Shown piece after piece: positions 25,273-34,246 of a DNA stretch of 64,000 nucleotides. Numbering within the stretch: the first letter of the stretch is position 1; each line of letters starts with the position of its first letter. The position numbers and the translations under genes are program-made. This DNA is from JABDIY01 sp963803845 (GTDB lineage Bacteria > Actinomycetota > Acidimicrobiia > Acidimicrobiales > SZUA-35), in the NCBI GenBank assembly GCA_963803845.1, contig CAWDNZ010000005.1, forward strand, positions 310,001 through 374,000, given 5' to 3'. Below the pieces are notes generated by a model that searched no databases, was not told the origin of the DNA, and saw only the letters and a program-made list of their open reading frames with translations.

Positions 25273-26235
25273 TTACTGCAATGGTGGCGTCTTGCCGTAA
25301 ACGTCGGGGCTGGTCTCATAAGCAGAGGCTTCCATGGCGACCGCCAGAGCCCGGTACCGCTCCAACTCGGCGTCGGAGACCGGGCCGAACTCGACGGCTT
25401 CCAACTGCTCTTGGGTGGCGTCGTCGCCCCGGAAATCGACCTTCACGTTGCCAACGCCTCGGGCGTAGGACTTGAGCTGAAAGATGTTCTCCTCGTCCAG
25501 GCTCGACTCGGCGATCACCAAGACTTCATAACAATCCAATTCGACGCAGACCTCCTCACCCACGGACTCAACTCGCCCGAAGTCGGACCAGTCCACTGCC
25601 GGACCCCAACCCTGGTAGTACGGCGGCAGCGACGGGTCGGGATTCGCATACATCTTGATTCCCGCCCGGGCATCTTCGATTCCGGGGATCCACGTGGGGG
25701 CCGCAACGATCTCCCCGTCCTCGTACTCCTCAGGGTATTCGCCCATGAACCACACGTTTCCGTCATTGTCCTGTGCATAGAAGGCCAGTTCGGCTTCGAC
25801 CAGCTCGTCGTCGCTGTAGTCCTCAATCCAGGCGACCACCGTTTGGACCCCGGCGATCTCCTTTGTGAAATCGGTGACCGTGAATTCGATACGGTGGTCC
25901 AAGGTCTCACCGTCTTCAACTGTGAATCCGCTAAGAACCAGGCGGTTACCGGGTGTCAGGGAAAACCATTCGTTGTCGATCACGGTTGGGTTGTCGAATA
26001 CAGCAGCTTCGAAATCCTCGTGGATCTGTTCCGGCGTTCCCGCGTCGGTGGTCTCGGTGGTTTCGGTGGTTTCGGTGGTTTCGGTGGTTTCGGTGGTTTC
26101 GGTGGTTTCGGTGGTTTCGGTGGTCTCCCCAGACGCGCCATCGCCGTCTGATCCGCTGCCGCAGGCGGCAACGAAGAGCAACATGGCTGGCAATAACGCC
26201 AACTTCTTCGATCGGCTTCGTGCTAGCGCCTTCAT
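25273..26235 (-). CDS. Secreted lipoprotein with (Glu-Thr-Thr)9 linker
   Basis: A 320-residue predicted lipoprotein. The basic n-region, hydrophobic stretch and lipobox FVAAC (C25) are followed by an acidic linker, with nine ETT units at about residues 37-63. The globular part has many acidic and aromatic residues, with a central block GNVWFMGEYPEEYEDG and two cysteines (VCVELDCYEV) likely to form a disulfide. The domain recalls actinobacterial secreted proteins of unknown function; I cannot name a family. A start in another direction across this region is an antisense artefact of the repeat. Confidence 0.82.
   Translation of the reverse strand: MKALARSRSKKLALLPAMLLFVAACGSGSDGDGASGETTETTETTETTETTETTETTETTETTDAGTPEQIHEDFEAAVFDNPTVIDNEWFSLTPGNRLVLSGFTVEDGETLDHRIEFTVTDFTKEIAGVQTVVAWIEDYSDDELVEAELAFYAQDNDGNVWFMGEYPEEYEDGEIVAAPTWIPGIEDARAGIKMYANPDPSLPPYYQGWGPAVDWSDFGRVESVGEEVCVELDCYEVLVIAESSLDEENIFQLKSYARGVGNVKVDFRGDDATQEQLEAVEFGPVSDAELERYRALAVAMEASAYETSPDVYGKTPPLQ
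26047..26127 (+). repeat. Nine-copy 9-bp tandem repeat (GGTGGTTTC)
   Basis: Nine perfect-register units of 9 bases. The first and last units read GGTGGTCTC and the seven middle ones GGTGGTTTC. On the minus strand they encode Glu-Thr-Thr in the lipoprotein linker. Near-identical units imply copy-number change by slippage without loss of frame. Confidence 0.97.
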
Positions 26236-26506
26236 TTTTGCTCCCTTGTTGGTACGGCTTGTGCCGATGCTTGGCTGATACGAAGAAGGTCACCGACGTC
26301 AATCGATCGGTGACCAGTCGCCCTCTTCTTCCCGGTTCTTCCTATTCAACCATGATATGTGGAGCGACGTGAACGCCGAATACCTGTTGACACATAATTA
26401 AAGCTTCAACAATCATCAATATTGACCGATGAGCATGGGTAATGATGTTGTTATCTGTCTAATGACACCCGGGATTACGTAGCGGCGAAACCGAGGACCT
26501 CCAAAA

Positions 26507-27418
26507 ATGAACGAAATCTTTTCGACACTGGCGTTATCCACGCTGGGCACAGGCCTGCTTTTCTCAACCACTGGGGCGGTCGTTTTGGTGGCAACGGAAC
26601 ATAGCGGCGATGTTGTGATCAGTGGCACGAGCGCGGATGATGAAATTGTGATCGATCGCCTTGGGTCTTCTTACCTATTCACGATCACTTCGAACGGCTC
26701 CACAACCGTTGAAACGGCTCCAGTTTCCATCGACGGTGTGCCCAGCAACGTGGTCGTTGAAGGGCTCGGGGGCAACGATGACGTTCTTATTGGCGTCGCC
26801 GCTGGACCTCAAGTGGAATTCCATGGGAACCTCCTGATCGACACATCTGCAGGCAACGACAGTGTCTCCAACGCCACGAACAATATTGAAATCGTTGGCT
26901 CGCTCACCATCCTGACCGGAAGTGAAGACGATTCCGTAGATCTCTCGGGGAGCATCGCCGTCACCGGTGACGTTGTGATAACGACCGGTACCGGCAATGA
27001 CGAGGTTTCCTTCAGCGGCGGGAAAGGACTAATCGACACCGAGGCTGGCGACAGCATCGTTGTGATCCCCAATTACCTCGGCGAAGCCTTGACAATTCTC
27101 GGTGGCGATGGACCGGATCTGATCACTGTCAGTGGAAGCGGGGTAAGTCCTGACAGTCCTCAAGAACTGTGGATCGAACCGAAGGGCAGCAAAGACGTGG
27201 TGACTTTGGACGACTCGTCGTTTGCAAACGTCACCGTTCGAGCGGGAGATGTCGAGGGTTTTATTCCGGATAGCAAAACGTTCGACGATGTCCGGATTGA
27301 GGACTCCATCGTCTACGGCCAGGCAACATTCGAGGGTCGAACCGAGGGTATGGACGTCCACTTCTCGGGCACCGACTTCGATTCCCGTCCGATCATCTCA
27401 GGACTACAAGCTCACTAG
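26507..27418 (+). CDS. Secreted repetitive beta-rich protein, unknown function
   Basis: A 303-residue protein with an N-terminal hydrophobic segment that looks like a signal peptide (STLALSTLGTGLLFSTTGAVV). The rest is a series of imperfect repeats of about 30 residues with patterns such as GGNDDVLIG, SAGNDSVSN, SEDDSVDLSG and GTGNDEVSFSGG. These Asp/Asn-Gly turns resemble calcium-binding RTX-like or parallel beta-helix proteins, but the strict RTX nonapeptide is not met. It is likely exported. The 271-base gap before it, 26236-26506, is unusually AT-rich for this window, which could mean foreign origin. Confidence 0.7.
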   Translation: MNEIFSTLALSTLGTGLLFSTTGAVVLVATEHSGDVVISGTSADDEIVIDRLGSSYLFTITSNGSTTVETAPVSIDGVPSNVVVEGLGGNDDVLIGVAAGPQVEFHGNLLIDTSAGNDSVSNATNNIEIVGSLTILTGSEDDSVDLSGSIAVTGDVVITTGTGNDEVSFSGGKGLIDTEAGDSIVVIPNYLGEALTILGGDGPDLITVSGSGVSPDSPQELWIEPKGSKDVVTLDDSSFANVTVRAGDVEGFIPDSKTFDDVRIEDSIVYGQATFEGRTEGMDVHFSGTDFDSRPIISGLQAH

Positions 27419-27462
27419 ATGGTCCTCGCCGGCGGACGGCGTCATCGAAGATTCGGGGAGTC

Positions 27463-29169
27463 TCAACCGGTCAGCGGGTCGCCGGCAGAGTCAAGGTCCC
27501 GCGCCGCTCGAGCTATACGACGGCAGCTCTGGTGGACCCGGCGAAGGCCTTCGACCAACTCAATTTCGATGGAGTATGCCTCGACCCGTCGTGGTTCTGG
27601 TGCGCCCAACCGATCGGCGAGGTGTTCGGTAACGTTGGCCTCGAGCTCGTGGAAATTGCTCTTGGATTCAGCTACACGACGCGCTGCTTCTGCGTCACCG
27701 GTGCCCAAAGCTTCGAGCGCATCGTCGAGCGTATTGATCACGGCCTTGTGCACCCGCCCGATGGTTTGATCTGTAGCCGGACTGACCTCCAGGACGGAAT
27801 CGAGGCGGCGAGTGCCCACGTCGATCACGCCACTTGCCACCAGCGTGGCGAGATGCTCTAACTCGTTTGCAACACGAAGCAGTCGGCGGAGCTCCACTCG
27901 CTGGCCGGTACCGAGTTCACCACGACTGAGCTCACTGAGGTAACCGACCGTGGCGGCATAGATCGCATGTATCTCGCTATTGGCTCGATGAAGTCCCGCG
28001 AGATTCTGACGTGTGCCGGTCAATGCGGCGGGCACTGATTCGGCGAACATCTCCCGTATCCGAAGACCCAGCCGCATGAGTTCTCGGCGGGCCATCTCCA
28101 GAGCCAGGACGGGTGTCTCGAGGAGATCGTCGTCAAGGAAAGCGGCTTGCGCCTCTGCGATCGGCTTCGAGCCAATGCGGCTGGGCACGAGTCGATCCGT
28201 GAGCTTGACGAGCGGTGTCAACAGGATGATGAAAGCGATGGTGTTCACCAAGTTGAAGGCGGTGTGGGCGTTGGCGAATTGCTGCGGGGTAGCCGTTGGA
28301 CCTCTGGTCTCACCGGCCATCCAGGTTGCGATGTTGGCCAGAGTTCCAATGAAGGAAATCCAAGCGAGGGCCCCAAGAACATTAACCAACACATGGATGA
28401 GAGCAGCTCGCCAGGCGTCTCGGGACTTGCCAAGTGCGGCCAGGATGGCGGTCACCGACGTTCCGATGTTTGCCCCCAAAATCACGGCGATCCCGGTTTC
28501 AAGACCCAACAAGCCGCCGGCCCCCATGACAATGACGATTCCCGTGGTGGCGCTGGAGGACTGAATGAGCCCAGTGAAGAGCGCCCCAACAACTAGGGCT
28601 TTGAAGGGCGACGAGCTATCGGCCACGAGGTCGAGGAACGGCTGATAGGAGCCAAGTGGAGACATGGCACCGCTCATGAGATCGAGCCCTAGAAACACGA
28701 AGCCCAGCCCAACGATCGTGGTACCCAAGTCGCCGAGAACTTGTCGGCGCCCTGCCGCCGCCCCCATTACAGCGCCTGTGGCCAGTAGCCCCAGGGCATA
28801 GTCGGTCACATCCAAGGCGATGACTTGGGCGGTCACGGTGGTGCCCAGGTTCGCTCCGATGATGACCGATGCGGCCTGCGTGACCGAAAGCAGGCTGGCT
28901 GACACGAACCCGACAACAAGCACGGTGCTGACCGAGGAAGACTGGATGATCGCAGTGGTCACCGAGCCGGTTGCCGCGCCCATGAAACGATTGGACGAGA
29001 GTTTTGCGAGCACAGTACGGAGGCGGTCCCCAGCGACGGCCTTGAGTGCGACGGTGATTTGGCCCATTCCCAGGAGAAACAGCGCTAGTCCGCCGGCCAA
29101 GCCCATGCCCAACTGGAACCAGTCGATCGAGGCTCCCTCCTGTTGTGCCAAAAGCAGCATTCCGACCAT
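27463..29169 (-). CDS. Na+/Pi cotransporter family protein with C-terminal PhoU-like domain
   Basis: A 568-residue membrane protein. It has two inverted Na_Pi_cotrans repeats, each with the QSSS motif (IIQSSSVST and LIQSSSATTG), and about nine hydrophobic segments to residue 330. A helical PhoU-like C-terminal domain follows (about 350-560). This family imports inorganic phosphate with sodium. The frame is open to 29325, but that segment is Arg/His-rich non-coding style. I set ATG 29169, with 29160 as an alternative. The start is 94 bases from the CelR-type operator in the shared gap with the lactonase operon, so joint regulation is possible. Confidence 0.88.
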   Translation of the reverse strand: MVGMLLLAQQEGASIDWFQLGMGLAGGLALFLLGMGQITVALKAVAGDRLRTVLAKLSSNRFMGAATGSVTTAIIQSSSVSTVLVVGFVSASLLSVTQAASVIIGANLGTTVTAQVIALDVTDYALGLLATGAVMGAAAGRRQVLGDLGTTIVGLGFVFLGLDLMSGAMSPLGSYQPFLDLVADSSSPFKALVVGALFTGLIQSSSATTGIVIVMGAGGLLGLETGIAVILGANIGTSVTAILAALGKSRDAWRAALIHVLVNVLGALAWISFIGTLANIATWMAGETRGPTATPQQFANAHTAFNLVNTIAFIILLTPLVKLTDRLVPSRIGSKPIAEAQAAFLDDDLLETPVLALEMARRELMRLGLRIREMFAESVPAALTGTRQNLAGLHRANSEIHAIYAATVGYLSELSRGELGTGQRVELRRLLRVANELEHLATLVASGVIDVGTRRLDSVLEVSPATDQTIGRVHKAVINTLDDALEALGTGDAEAARRVAESKSNFHELEANVTEHLADRLGAPEPRRVEAYSIEIELVEGLRRVHQSCRRIARAARDLDSAGDPLTG

Positions 29170-29262
29170 TGTGCCCCGGTTATGCCCCGACGTCGCGCAC
29201 CCGGGAACCATTGGAACGTCGTCGTGTGTCGGCGGCCGGTGCCGCGGTACCCTTTCGGCAGA

Positions 29263-29278
29263 CTGGGAGCGCTCCCAG
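29263..29278. promoter_or_regulatory. CelR/CebR-type LacI operator, site 1
   Basis: A perfect 16-base palindrome CTGGGAGCGCTCCCAG. It contains the 14-base inverted repeat known as the binding site of CelR (Thermobifida) and CebR (Streptomyces). It lies 61 bases upstream of the lactonase start and 94 bases upstream of the divergent Na/Pi gene. No strong -35/-10 pair is evident next to it. Confidence 0.88.
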
Positions 29279-29338
29279 CTGAGAGAAGACCGGTGTCGAT
29301 CATGATCGTCAAACTTCACACCCAATCGGAGTTTCGAG

Positions 29339-30430
29339 ATGGCTCGGGGTGATTCGCGGGCTTCTCGGGCCGTTCTCTACGTCGGTTGTTATACGCATGA
29401 ATCGTCGGTGGGCATCCGCGTCTACGACGCGTCCGATCCAGAGGGACTCCTGATCGAGACCAGCGAGGTCATGGATGTAGAGCACCCCTCGTTTCTCGCT
29501 GCACATCCGAACCGGCAAGTGCTTTATGCCGTCAGCGAGACAGCCTCGGACGATGGCGGCGGTCTCGTTGCCTTTGGCATCGACCCGCTCGACGGTTCGC
29601 TCAGCGTGATCGACCGTACGACGAGCCAGGGCGCTGCTCCCTGCTACGTCAGCCTCGATGCCCTCGGGCGCTTTCTGTACGTCGCCAACTATCTCTCGGG
29701 CTCTATCGCTGTCTACGCCCTGGCGTCCGATGGTCGCTTCGGAGAAGTGATCGCAATTCACCAGCACACTGGATCGGGGCCGAGCGCTCGCCAGGGCGGG
29801 CCCCATGCCCACTGCATCCTTGCTGACCCGTCTGGTGATTCCGTCTACGCCGTCGATCTCGGTGCGGATCGAATCTTTCGCTACGGGCACGATCACCATT
29901 GCGCAAAGCAAGGTTTTGGGCTGCGAGACTCGCTCGCACTTGACCCCGGGTCCGGACCGCGGCACCTGGCTTTTCACCCCGAGCAACCGGTGGCATTCCT
30001 GGTCTGTGAGCTTGACTCCACCCTCATCACCCTCGGAGTCGACTCTGCCACCGGTGCACTGTCCCGCCTACATACTCATTCCACGCTCCCGCACGACTTC
30101 GCCGGGGAGTCGATCGGAGCAGAAGTCCGGATCCACCCCGATGGCCACCACGTGTATGCGTCCAATCGTGGCAACGACAGCATTGCGGTCTTTCGTTTCA
30201 CAGGACTCGATCAAGCCTTGGAATCGCTCGGTCACGTACCTAGCGCCGGTCAGACACCACGTGGCTTCGCAGTCCATCCGTCTGGACGGTCGATGATGGT
30301 GGCCAACCAGGACAGCAACACCATCGTTCCCTTCAGGATCGATAGCGAGACAGGGATTCCTCAACAACGTGGGGGTTCCTGCGTCGCATCCCAGCCCGTG
30401 TTCCTTACATTTCTAGAGCTAGAACAGTGA
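29339..30430 (+). CDS. Lactonase of the 6-phosphogluconolactonase (beta-propeller) family
   Basis: A 363-residue seven-bladed beta-propeller lactonase (PF10282 type). Typical blade strands are HPSFLAAHPNRQVLYAV, GPHAHCILADPSG, GPRHLAFHP and GQTPRGFAVHPSG, the last containing the family's conserved ending. The family opens sugar acid lactones to free acids. As first gene of an operon with a dehydrogenase, a sugar-acid dehydratase, KDG kinase and KDPG aldolase, it probably hydrolyses a glucono- or uronolactone. GGAG 7 bases before ATG 29339 supports the start. The next gene overlaps as GTGA. Confidence 0.85.
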   Translation: MARGDSRASRAVLYVGCYTHESSVGIRVYDASDPEGLLIETSEVMDVEHPSFLAAHPNRQVLYAVSETASDDGGGLVAFGIDPLDGSLSVIDRTTSQGAAPCYVSLDALGRFLYVANYLSGSIAVYALASDGRFGEVIAIHQHTGSGPSARQGGPHAHCILADPSGDSVYAVDLGADRIFRYGHDHHCAKQGFGLRDSLALDPGSGPRHLAFHPEQPVAFLVCELDSTLITLGVDSATGALSRLHTHSTLPHDFAGESIGAEVRIHPDGHHVYASNRGNDSIAVFRFTGLDQALESLGHVPSAGQTPRGFAVHPSGRSMMVANQDSNTIVPFRIDSETGIPQQRGGSCVASQPVFLTFLELEQ

Positions 30431-31290
30431 GCGGGCAAAGGGCGTGCAGCAGGCCCACGGTGCTGGTGACCGGCGCCGCCGGTCGCCTGGGCAGCACCGT
30501 GGCTTCACTCCTTCATCGCGAGGGCTACACGGTTGCCGCTACCGACATCGTCGACGCTGGCGATGTCCCGTATCGCTTCCAACAGGCCGACCTGCTCGAT
30601 CACAAGGTTGCGCTCGAGTTGCTAGAGGGGGTCGACGTGCTACTGCAGATCGGTAACCACCCGGGCTTCGGCGACCGCCCGCCCCAGGCGGTCTTCAGTG
30701 AGAACATCTCGATGAACGGGAATATGTTCCAGGGGGCTGCGGAGCGAGGCGTCGGTCGAATTGTATTTGCCAGCACGCTCCAACTGGTCGGCTCCCACAT
30801 CGACGAACGGACCGTGGTCAACGAGCCGGCGGTGCCGCACTATCCGCTCGACGGCGACACCGTCCCCGACCCTTCTAACCTCTACGCGCTCAGCAAGACC
30901 GTGAGCGAGGTCATGCTTCGCTACTACGCCACTCGGTGCGGCATCGATTGCGTGGCGCTTCGATTCCCACTCTTGCACAACAACGAGGACCGGGTGGGGG
31001 TGACTTTGGGAGAGGAGTGTTACACCGACATTCTCGAGGGGTTCTCCGGTCTGACCTACCACGACGCCGCCGCCCTTTTTCTGGCGATTCTGCGGGCCGA
31101 CCTGCCGGGCTACCGGGTGTACATGCCCGGTACCAGTCATCGGCATCAAACCTTGGCCATCCCCGATCTGTTGCGCACGCACTATCCCTCTGTCTCATCA
31201 TCGCTGCCCGACCTCATCGATGTCTCGAAGATTCACGAAGAGACCGGGTGGCAGCCCAGCACTGACTACCGCTCAGCAGGTTCTGCGTAG
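30427..31290 (+). CDS. NAD-dependent epimerase/dehydratase-type SDR, possible sugar or uronate dehydrogenase
   Basis: A 287-residue extended SDR. The Rossmann motif GAAGRLG is at residues 16-22. The catalytic residues are S116 or T117, Y153 and K157 (YALSK). Size and fold resemble uronate dehydrogenases, which oxidise the anomeric carbon of hexuronates to lactones, and also sugar epimerases. Next to the lactonase gene, an anomeric dehydrogenase role is the neat fit: aldose to lactone to aldonate. It starts at GTG 30427, overlapping the previous stop, and 27 bases separate it from the dehydratase gene. Confidence 0.75.
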   Translation: MSGQRACSRPTVLVTGAAGRLGSTVASLLHREGYTVAATDIVDAGDVPYRFQQADLLDHKVALELLEGVDVLLQIGNHPGFGDRPPQAVFSENISMNGNMFQGAAERGVGRIVFASTLQLVGSHIDERTVVNEPAVPHYPLDGDTVPDPSNLYALSKTVSEVMLRYYATRCGIDCVALRFPLLHNNEDRVGVTLGEECYTDILEGFSGLTYHDAAALFLAILRADLPGYRVYMPGTSHRHQTLAIPDLLRTHYPSVSSSLPDLIDVSKIHEETGWQPSTDYRSAGSA

Positions 31291-31317
31291 GCTCGGTCTT
31301 CAAAGGAAACCCAAACC

Positions 31318-32523
31318 ATGGCAACAGCAACCACCATCGAAGATGTCCAAGTGATCCTCACCCAACCCGGAGGCTCTCGACTCGCCGTTGTCAAGGTGAT
31401 GACCTCTGAGCCAGGGCTTCACGGTCTCGGATGCGCAACCTTCACCCAGCGGATCCACGCCGTGGCAGCCGCGGTGGAGCATCACCTCAAACCATTCTTG
31501 ATCGGACGTGACGTTTCGCGTATCGAGGAGATCTGGCAGATGTCGATGGTGCATGGCTACTGGCGCAATGGACCCGTTCTCAATAACGCCATCTCCGGTG
31601 TTGATCAAGCACTGTGGGACATCAAGGGAAAGCAGGCCGGCATGCCCGTCTATGACCTTCTGGGCGGAAAGTGCCGTGAGGGTGCCAACGTGTATGTTCA
31701 CGCCGATGGTCCCACCCCCGAAGACGTCACCGATCGGGTGCAGGAGTTCCTCGAGCTGGGCTACCGCTATGTGCGGATCCAGCAAGGTCTCTACGGTGGC
31801 AAAGCGAACAGCGTTCCTAAGCCCGAGGGATCTCCTGAAGGCGCGTATTTCGACCCCAAGGCCTACCGACGGGACACTCTGGCCATGATGGAGCACGTTC
31901 GGAGTGCGGTCGGGCCTGACGTCGAGTTGCTCCACGACGTCCACGAACGACTCGTGCCCGCTGATGCGGTGCTCTTCGCCAAGGACGTTGAGCAGTTTCG
32001 GCTGTTCTTTCTCGAGGACCTTCTGGCCCCGGAAGATCTGGCGTGGTTCGAGCGGGTTCGATCGCAGAGTTCTACGCCGCTGGCCATGGGAGAGTTGTTC
32101 AATCATCCTCTGGAATGGCGCACGCTGATCGAGCGGCGACTCGTGGACTTCATCCGGATGCACGTGAGTCAGATGGGAGGCATCACCCCGGCGCGCAAGG
32201 TGGCAGACATGGCCCACGGCAATGGGATCCGAACAGCCTGGCACGGCCCCGGGGACACCTCGCCGGTCGGGCATGCTGCCAACCTCCACCTCGATCTTTG
32301 GTCGCCGGCGTTTGGCGTGCAGGAGTGGTACCGACCCTCAGAACTGGAGTACGAGATGTTCCCGGGCCTGCCGATTGTGCGGGATGGCTACTTATATGCC
32401 AATGACCGGTCGGGTCTTGGGATCGACATCGACGAGAAGCTTGCTCGGCAGTACCCCGTGCAAAATGTGGTAGAGCAATGGACCCAAGCTCGACTGCCCG
32501 ACGGTTCACCGGCCCGACCATGA
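31318..32523 (+). CDS. Enolase-superfamily sugar-acid dehydratase (ManD type, D-mannonate/D-gluconate)
   Basis: A 401-residue mandelate racemase/enolase-superfamily enzyme of the ManD group, which dehydrates D-mannonate (and in some members D-gluconate) to 2-keto-3-deoxygluconate. The metal ligands and acid-base residues appear in the ManD pattern: D207 and H209 in LLHDVHERL, E233, E259 in MGELFNHP and H309 in WHGPGDTSP. The N-terminal capping domain runs to about residue 115. The product feeds the two following enzymes. Its stop overlaps the aldolase start as ATGA. Choice between mannonate and gluconate cannot be made from sequence. Confidence 0.88.
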   Translation: MATATTIEDVQVILTQPGGSRLAVVKVMTSEPGLHGLGCATFTQRIHAVAAAVEHHLKPFLIGRDVSRIEEIWQMSMVHGYWRNGPVLNNAISGVDQALWDIKGKQAGMPVYDLLGGKCREGANVYVHADGPTPEDVTDRVQEFLELGYRYVRIQQGLYGGKANSVPKPEGSPEGAYFDPKAYRRDTLAMMEHVRSAVGPDVELLHDVHERLVPADAVLFAKDVEQFRLFFLEDLLAPEDLAWFERVRSQSSTPLAMGELFNHPLEWRTLIERRLVDFIRMHVSQMGGITPARKVADMAHGNGIRTAWHGPGDTSPVGHAANLHLDLWSPAFGVQEWYRPSELEYEMFPGLPIVRDGYLYANDRSGLGIDIDEKLARQYPVQNVVEQWTQARLPDGSPARP

Positions 32524-33191
32524 CGAAAGAGACAGTCTTGCCGCCCTCGATTCCTGTGACGGACGCGCTCGCGGCGATAGGCGGTGTGCGGGTGGTGCCA
32601 GTGCTCACGATCGACGATGCCGGGCATGCCTCCAGTCTCGTCTCTGCGCTGGTGGCCGGTGGTCTCCCAATCGTGGAGATCACCCTCCGAACACCAGCGG
32701 CCATCGAGTCGCTCCATCGTGCCGCAACCGAGGTCCCTAATGCAGTTGTCGGAGCAGGTTCGGTGACCACTTCAAACGCCGCCGCAGTTGCTATCGATGC
32801 CGGTGCGCAATTCATTGTCTCGCCCGGACTGGACGAAGGCGTCATCGAGACCTGCCAGGGCTGCGCTGTGCCAGTGATCCCGGGGATCGCAACCGCGAGC
32901 GAACTCCTCCGGGCGATCACTTTTGGCCTGGACGTCGTCAAGCTGTTTCCGGCCGAAGTGGTTGGGGGACCGGACTTGATCAGAGCGTTGTCGGCAGTAT
33001 GGCCCGACGTTCGCTTCATGCCCACCGGCGGGATTTCTTCCACCAACGCCGGCCGGTACTTGGCCCTGCCTCAGGTTCTGGCCGTTGGAGGATCCTGGAT
33101 GGTTTCCCCGCCAGATGTAGCCGCCCGGAACTGGGCTTCCATAGAAGTGTCGGCGGCGGCCGCACTTGAGTTAACTCAGGAGCGTCCGTGA
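32520..33191 (+). CDS. eda: KDPG / KHG aldolase
   Basis: A 223-residue class I aldolase of the Eda family. It cleaves 2-keto-3-deoxy-6-phosphogluconate to pyruvate and glyceraldehyde 3-phosphate. The catalytic glutamate is in PIVEITLRT, the phosphate/substrate arginine follows, the glycine-rich PGIATASE loop is present, and the Schiff-base lysine lies in VVKLFPAEVVGG. The N-terminus is somewhat longer than usual. I start at ATG 32520, which overlaps the dehydratase stop. The kinase gene overlaps its own stop as GTGA. It supplies the last step of the Entner-Doudoroff branch encoded here. Confidence 0.92.
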   Translation: MTKETVLPPSIPVTDALAAIGGVRVVPVLTIDDAGHASSLVSALVAGGLPIVEITLRTPAAIESLHRAATEVPNAVVGAGSVTTSNAAAVAIDAGAQFIVSPGLDEGVIETCQGCAVPVIPGIATASELLRAITFGLDVVKLFPAEVVGGPDLIRALSAVWPDVRFMPTGGISSTNAGRYLALPQVLAVGGSWMVSPPDVAARNWASIEVSAAAALELTQERP

Positions 33192-34228
33192 ACGGCGATC
33201 TGGCAATCCGTGCTGTGGGGGAGTCTCACTTCGATGTGCTGACCCTGGGTGAGGTGATGCTGCGTTTTGACCCTGGAGAGGGGCGAGTTCGGACGGCTCG
33301 TTCATTCAACGTCTCAGAAGGAGGAGGGGAGTACAACGTTGGCCGAGCGTTGCGACGCTGCTTTGGCCAGCGAGTCGCACTGGTCACCGCGATCGGTGAC
33401 AACGAGGTTGGGCGGCTGCTGGAGGATTTGTTACTCCAGGGCGGAGTCAATCTCGACCACGTCGTTTGGAAGGCAGCCGATGAGGTTGGCCGACACCACC
33501 GCACTCCATTGAATTTCACCGAGCGCGGATTTGGCGTGCGAAACCCGCGCGGTGTTTACGACCGTGCCAACTCAGCGACCGCTGCCCTGAGCCCCGACGA
33601 CGTCGACTGGGATCACCTTTTCGGTGAGCTTGGTGTTCGCTGGTTCCATACCGGCGGCATCTTTGCCGGGCTCTCCGACTCGACCTTCGAAGTCGCCCGG
33701 ACCGCGATGGGGGCGGCGCGACGGCACGGGACCGTTGTCTCCTATGACATCAACTATCGGCCCAGCTTGTGGAGTGCATCGGGCGGCGCCGATTCGGCCC
33801 GACGCATGACGAGCGAGCTGCTCAGTGAGGTCGATGTCCTCTTGGGTGTCGATGGTGCCGACTTCGGCGGAACGGTCGACCAGCTTGTCTCGGAGCACGC
33901 AGGGCTTTCGGTGATCGCAGCTACTCGCCGGGTGGTGCACTCGGCATCGCTTCACGATTGGAGTGGGGTTGGCTGGTCACGGTCCGGCGGCACAACAGAA
34001 GGAGCTCACTACCCAGGCCTTGCCATCCTGGATCGCGTGGGTGGAGGGGACGGCTTCGCCTCGGGCTTTATCTTCGGGCTTTTGACTGGACGCCTGCTGG
34101 TGGATGCCCTTGAGTTGGCTATAGCGCACGGGGCGCTCGTGATGACAACTCCCGGCGATACCTCATCGGTTGACCTGGAGGACGTTCAACGCCTGGCCAC
34201 CGGCGGAGATGCCTCGGTGATTCGGTGA
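33188..34228 (+). CDS. kdgK: 2-keto-3-deoxygluconate kinase (PfkB family)
   Basis: A 346-residue PfkB carbohydrate kinase. The N-terminal block is LTLGEVMLRFDPGEG, the family GG motif is in SEGGGEYNVGRAL, and the C-terminal anion-hole/catalytic signature is DRVGGGDGFASGF. Neighbours identify the likely substrate: between a KDG-forming dehydratase and a KDPG aldolase it should phosphorylate KDG at O6. The start is GTG 33188, overlapping the aldolase stop. It is the last gene of the five-gene operon; the 188 bases after it hold the transporter promoter. Confidence 0.88.
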   Translation: MNGDLAIRAVGESHFDVLTLGEVMLRFDPGEGRVRTARSFNVSEGGGEYNVGRALRRCFGQRVALVTAIGDNEVGRLLEDLLLQGGVNLDHVVWKAADEVGRHHRTPLNFTERGFGVRNPRGVYDRANSATAALSPDDVDWDHLFGELGVRWFHTGGIFAGLSDSTFEVARTAMGAARRHGTVVSYDINYRPSLWSASGGADSARRMTSELLSEVDVLLGVDGADFGGTVDQLVSEHAGLSVIAATRRVVHSASLHDWSGVGWSRSGGTTEGAHYPGLAILDRVGGGDGFASGFIFGLLTGRLLVDALELAIAHGALVMTTPGDTSSVDLEDVQRLATGGDASVIR

Positions 34229-34246
34229 CGCCGAGTATCTCTCTAA

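Noticed and set aside
26047..26127. Possible CRISPR-like or satellite array
   Set aside because: Units are 9 bases with no spacers and keep the lipoprotein frame; it is a coding micro-repeat.
25180..26151. Plus-strand frame with a long Gly-Gly-Phe-Gly repeat
   Set aside because: It is the antisense reading of the ETT repeat in a well-formed lipoprotein gene on the minus strand; no ribosome site or domain supports it.
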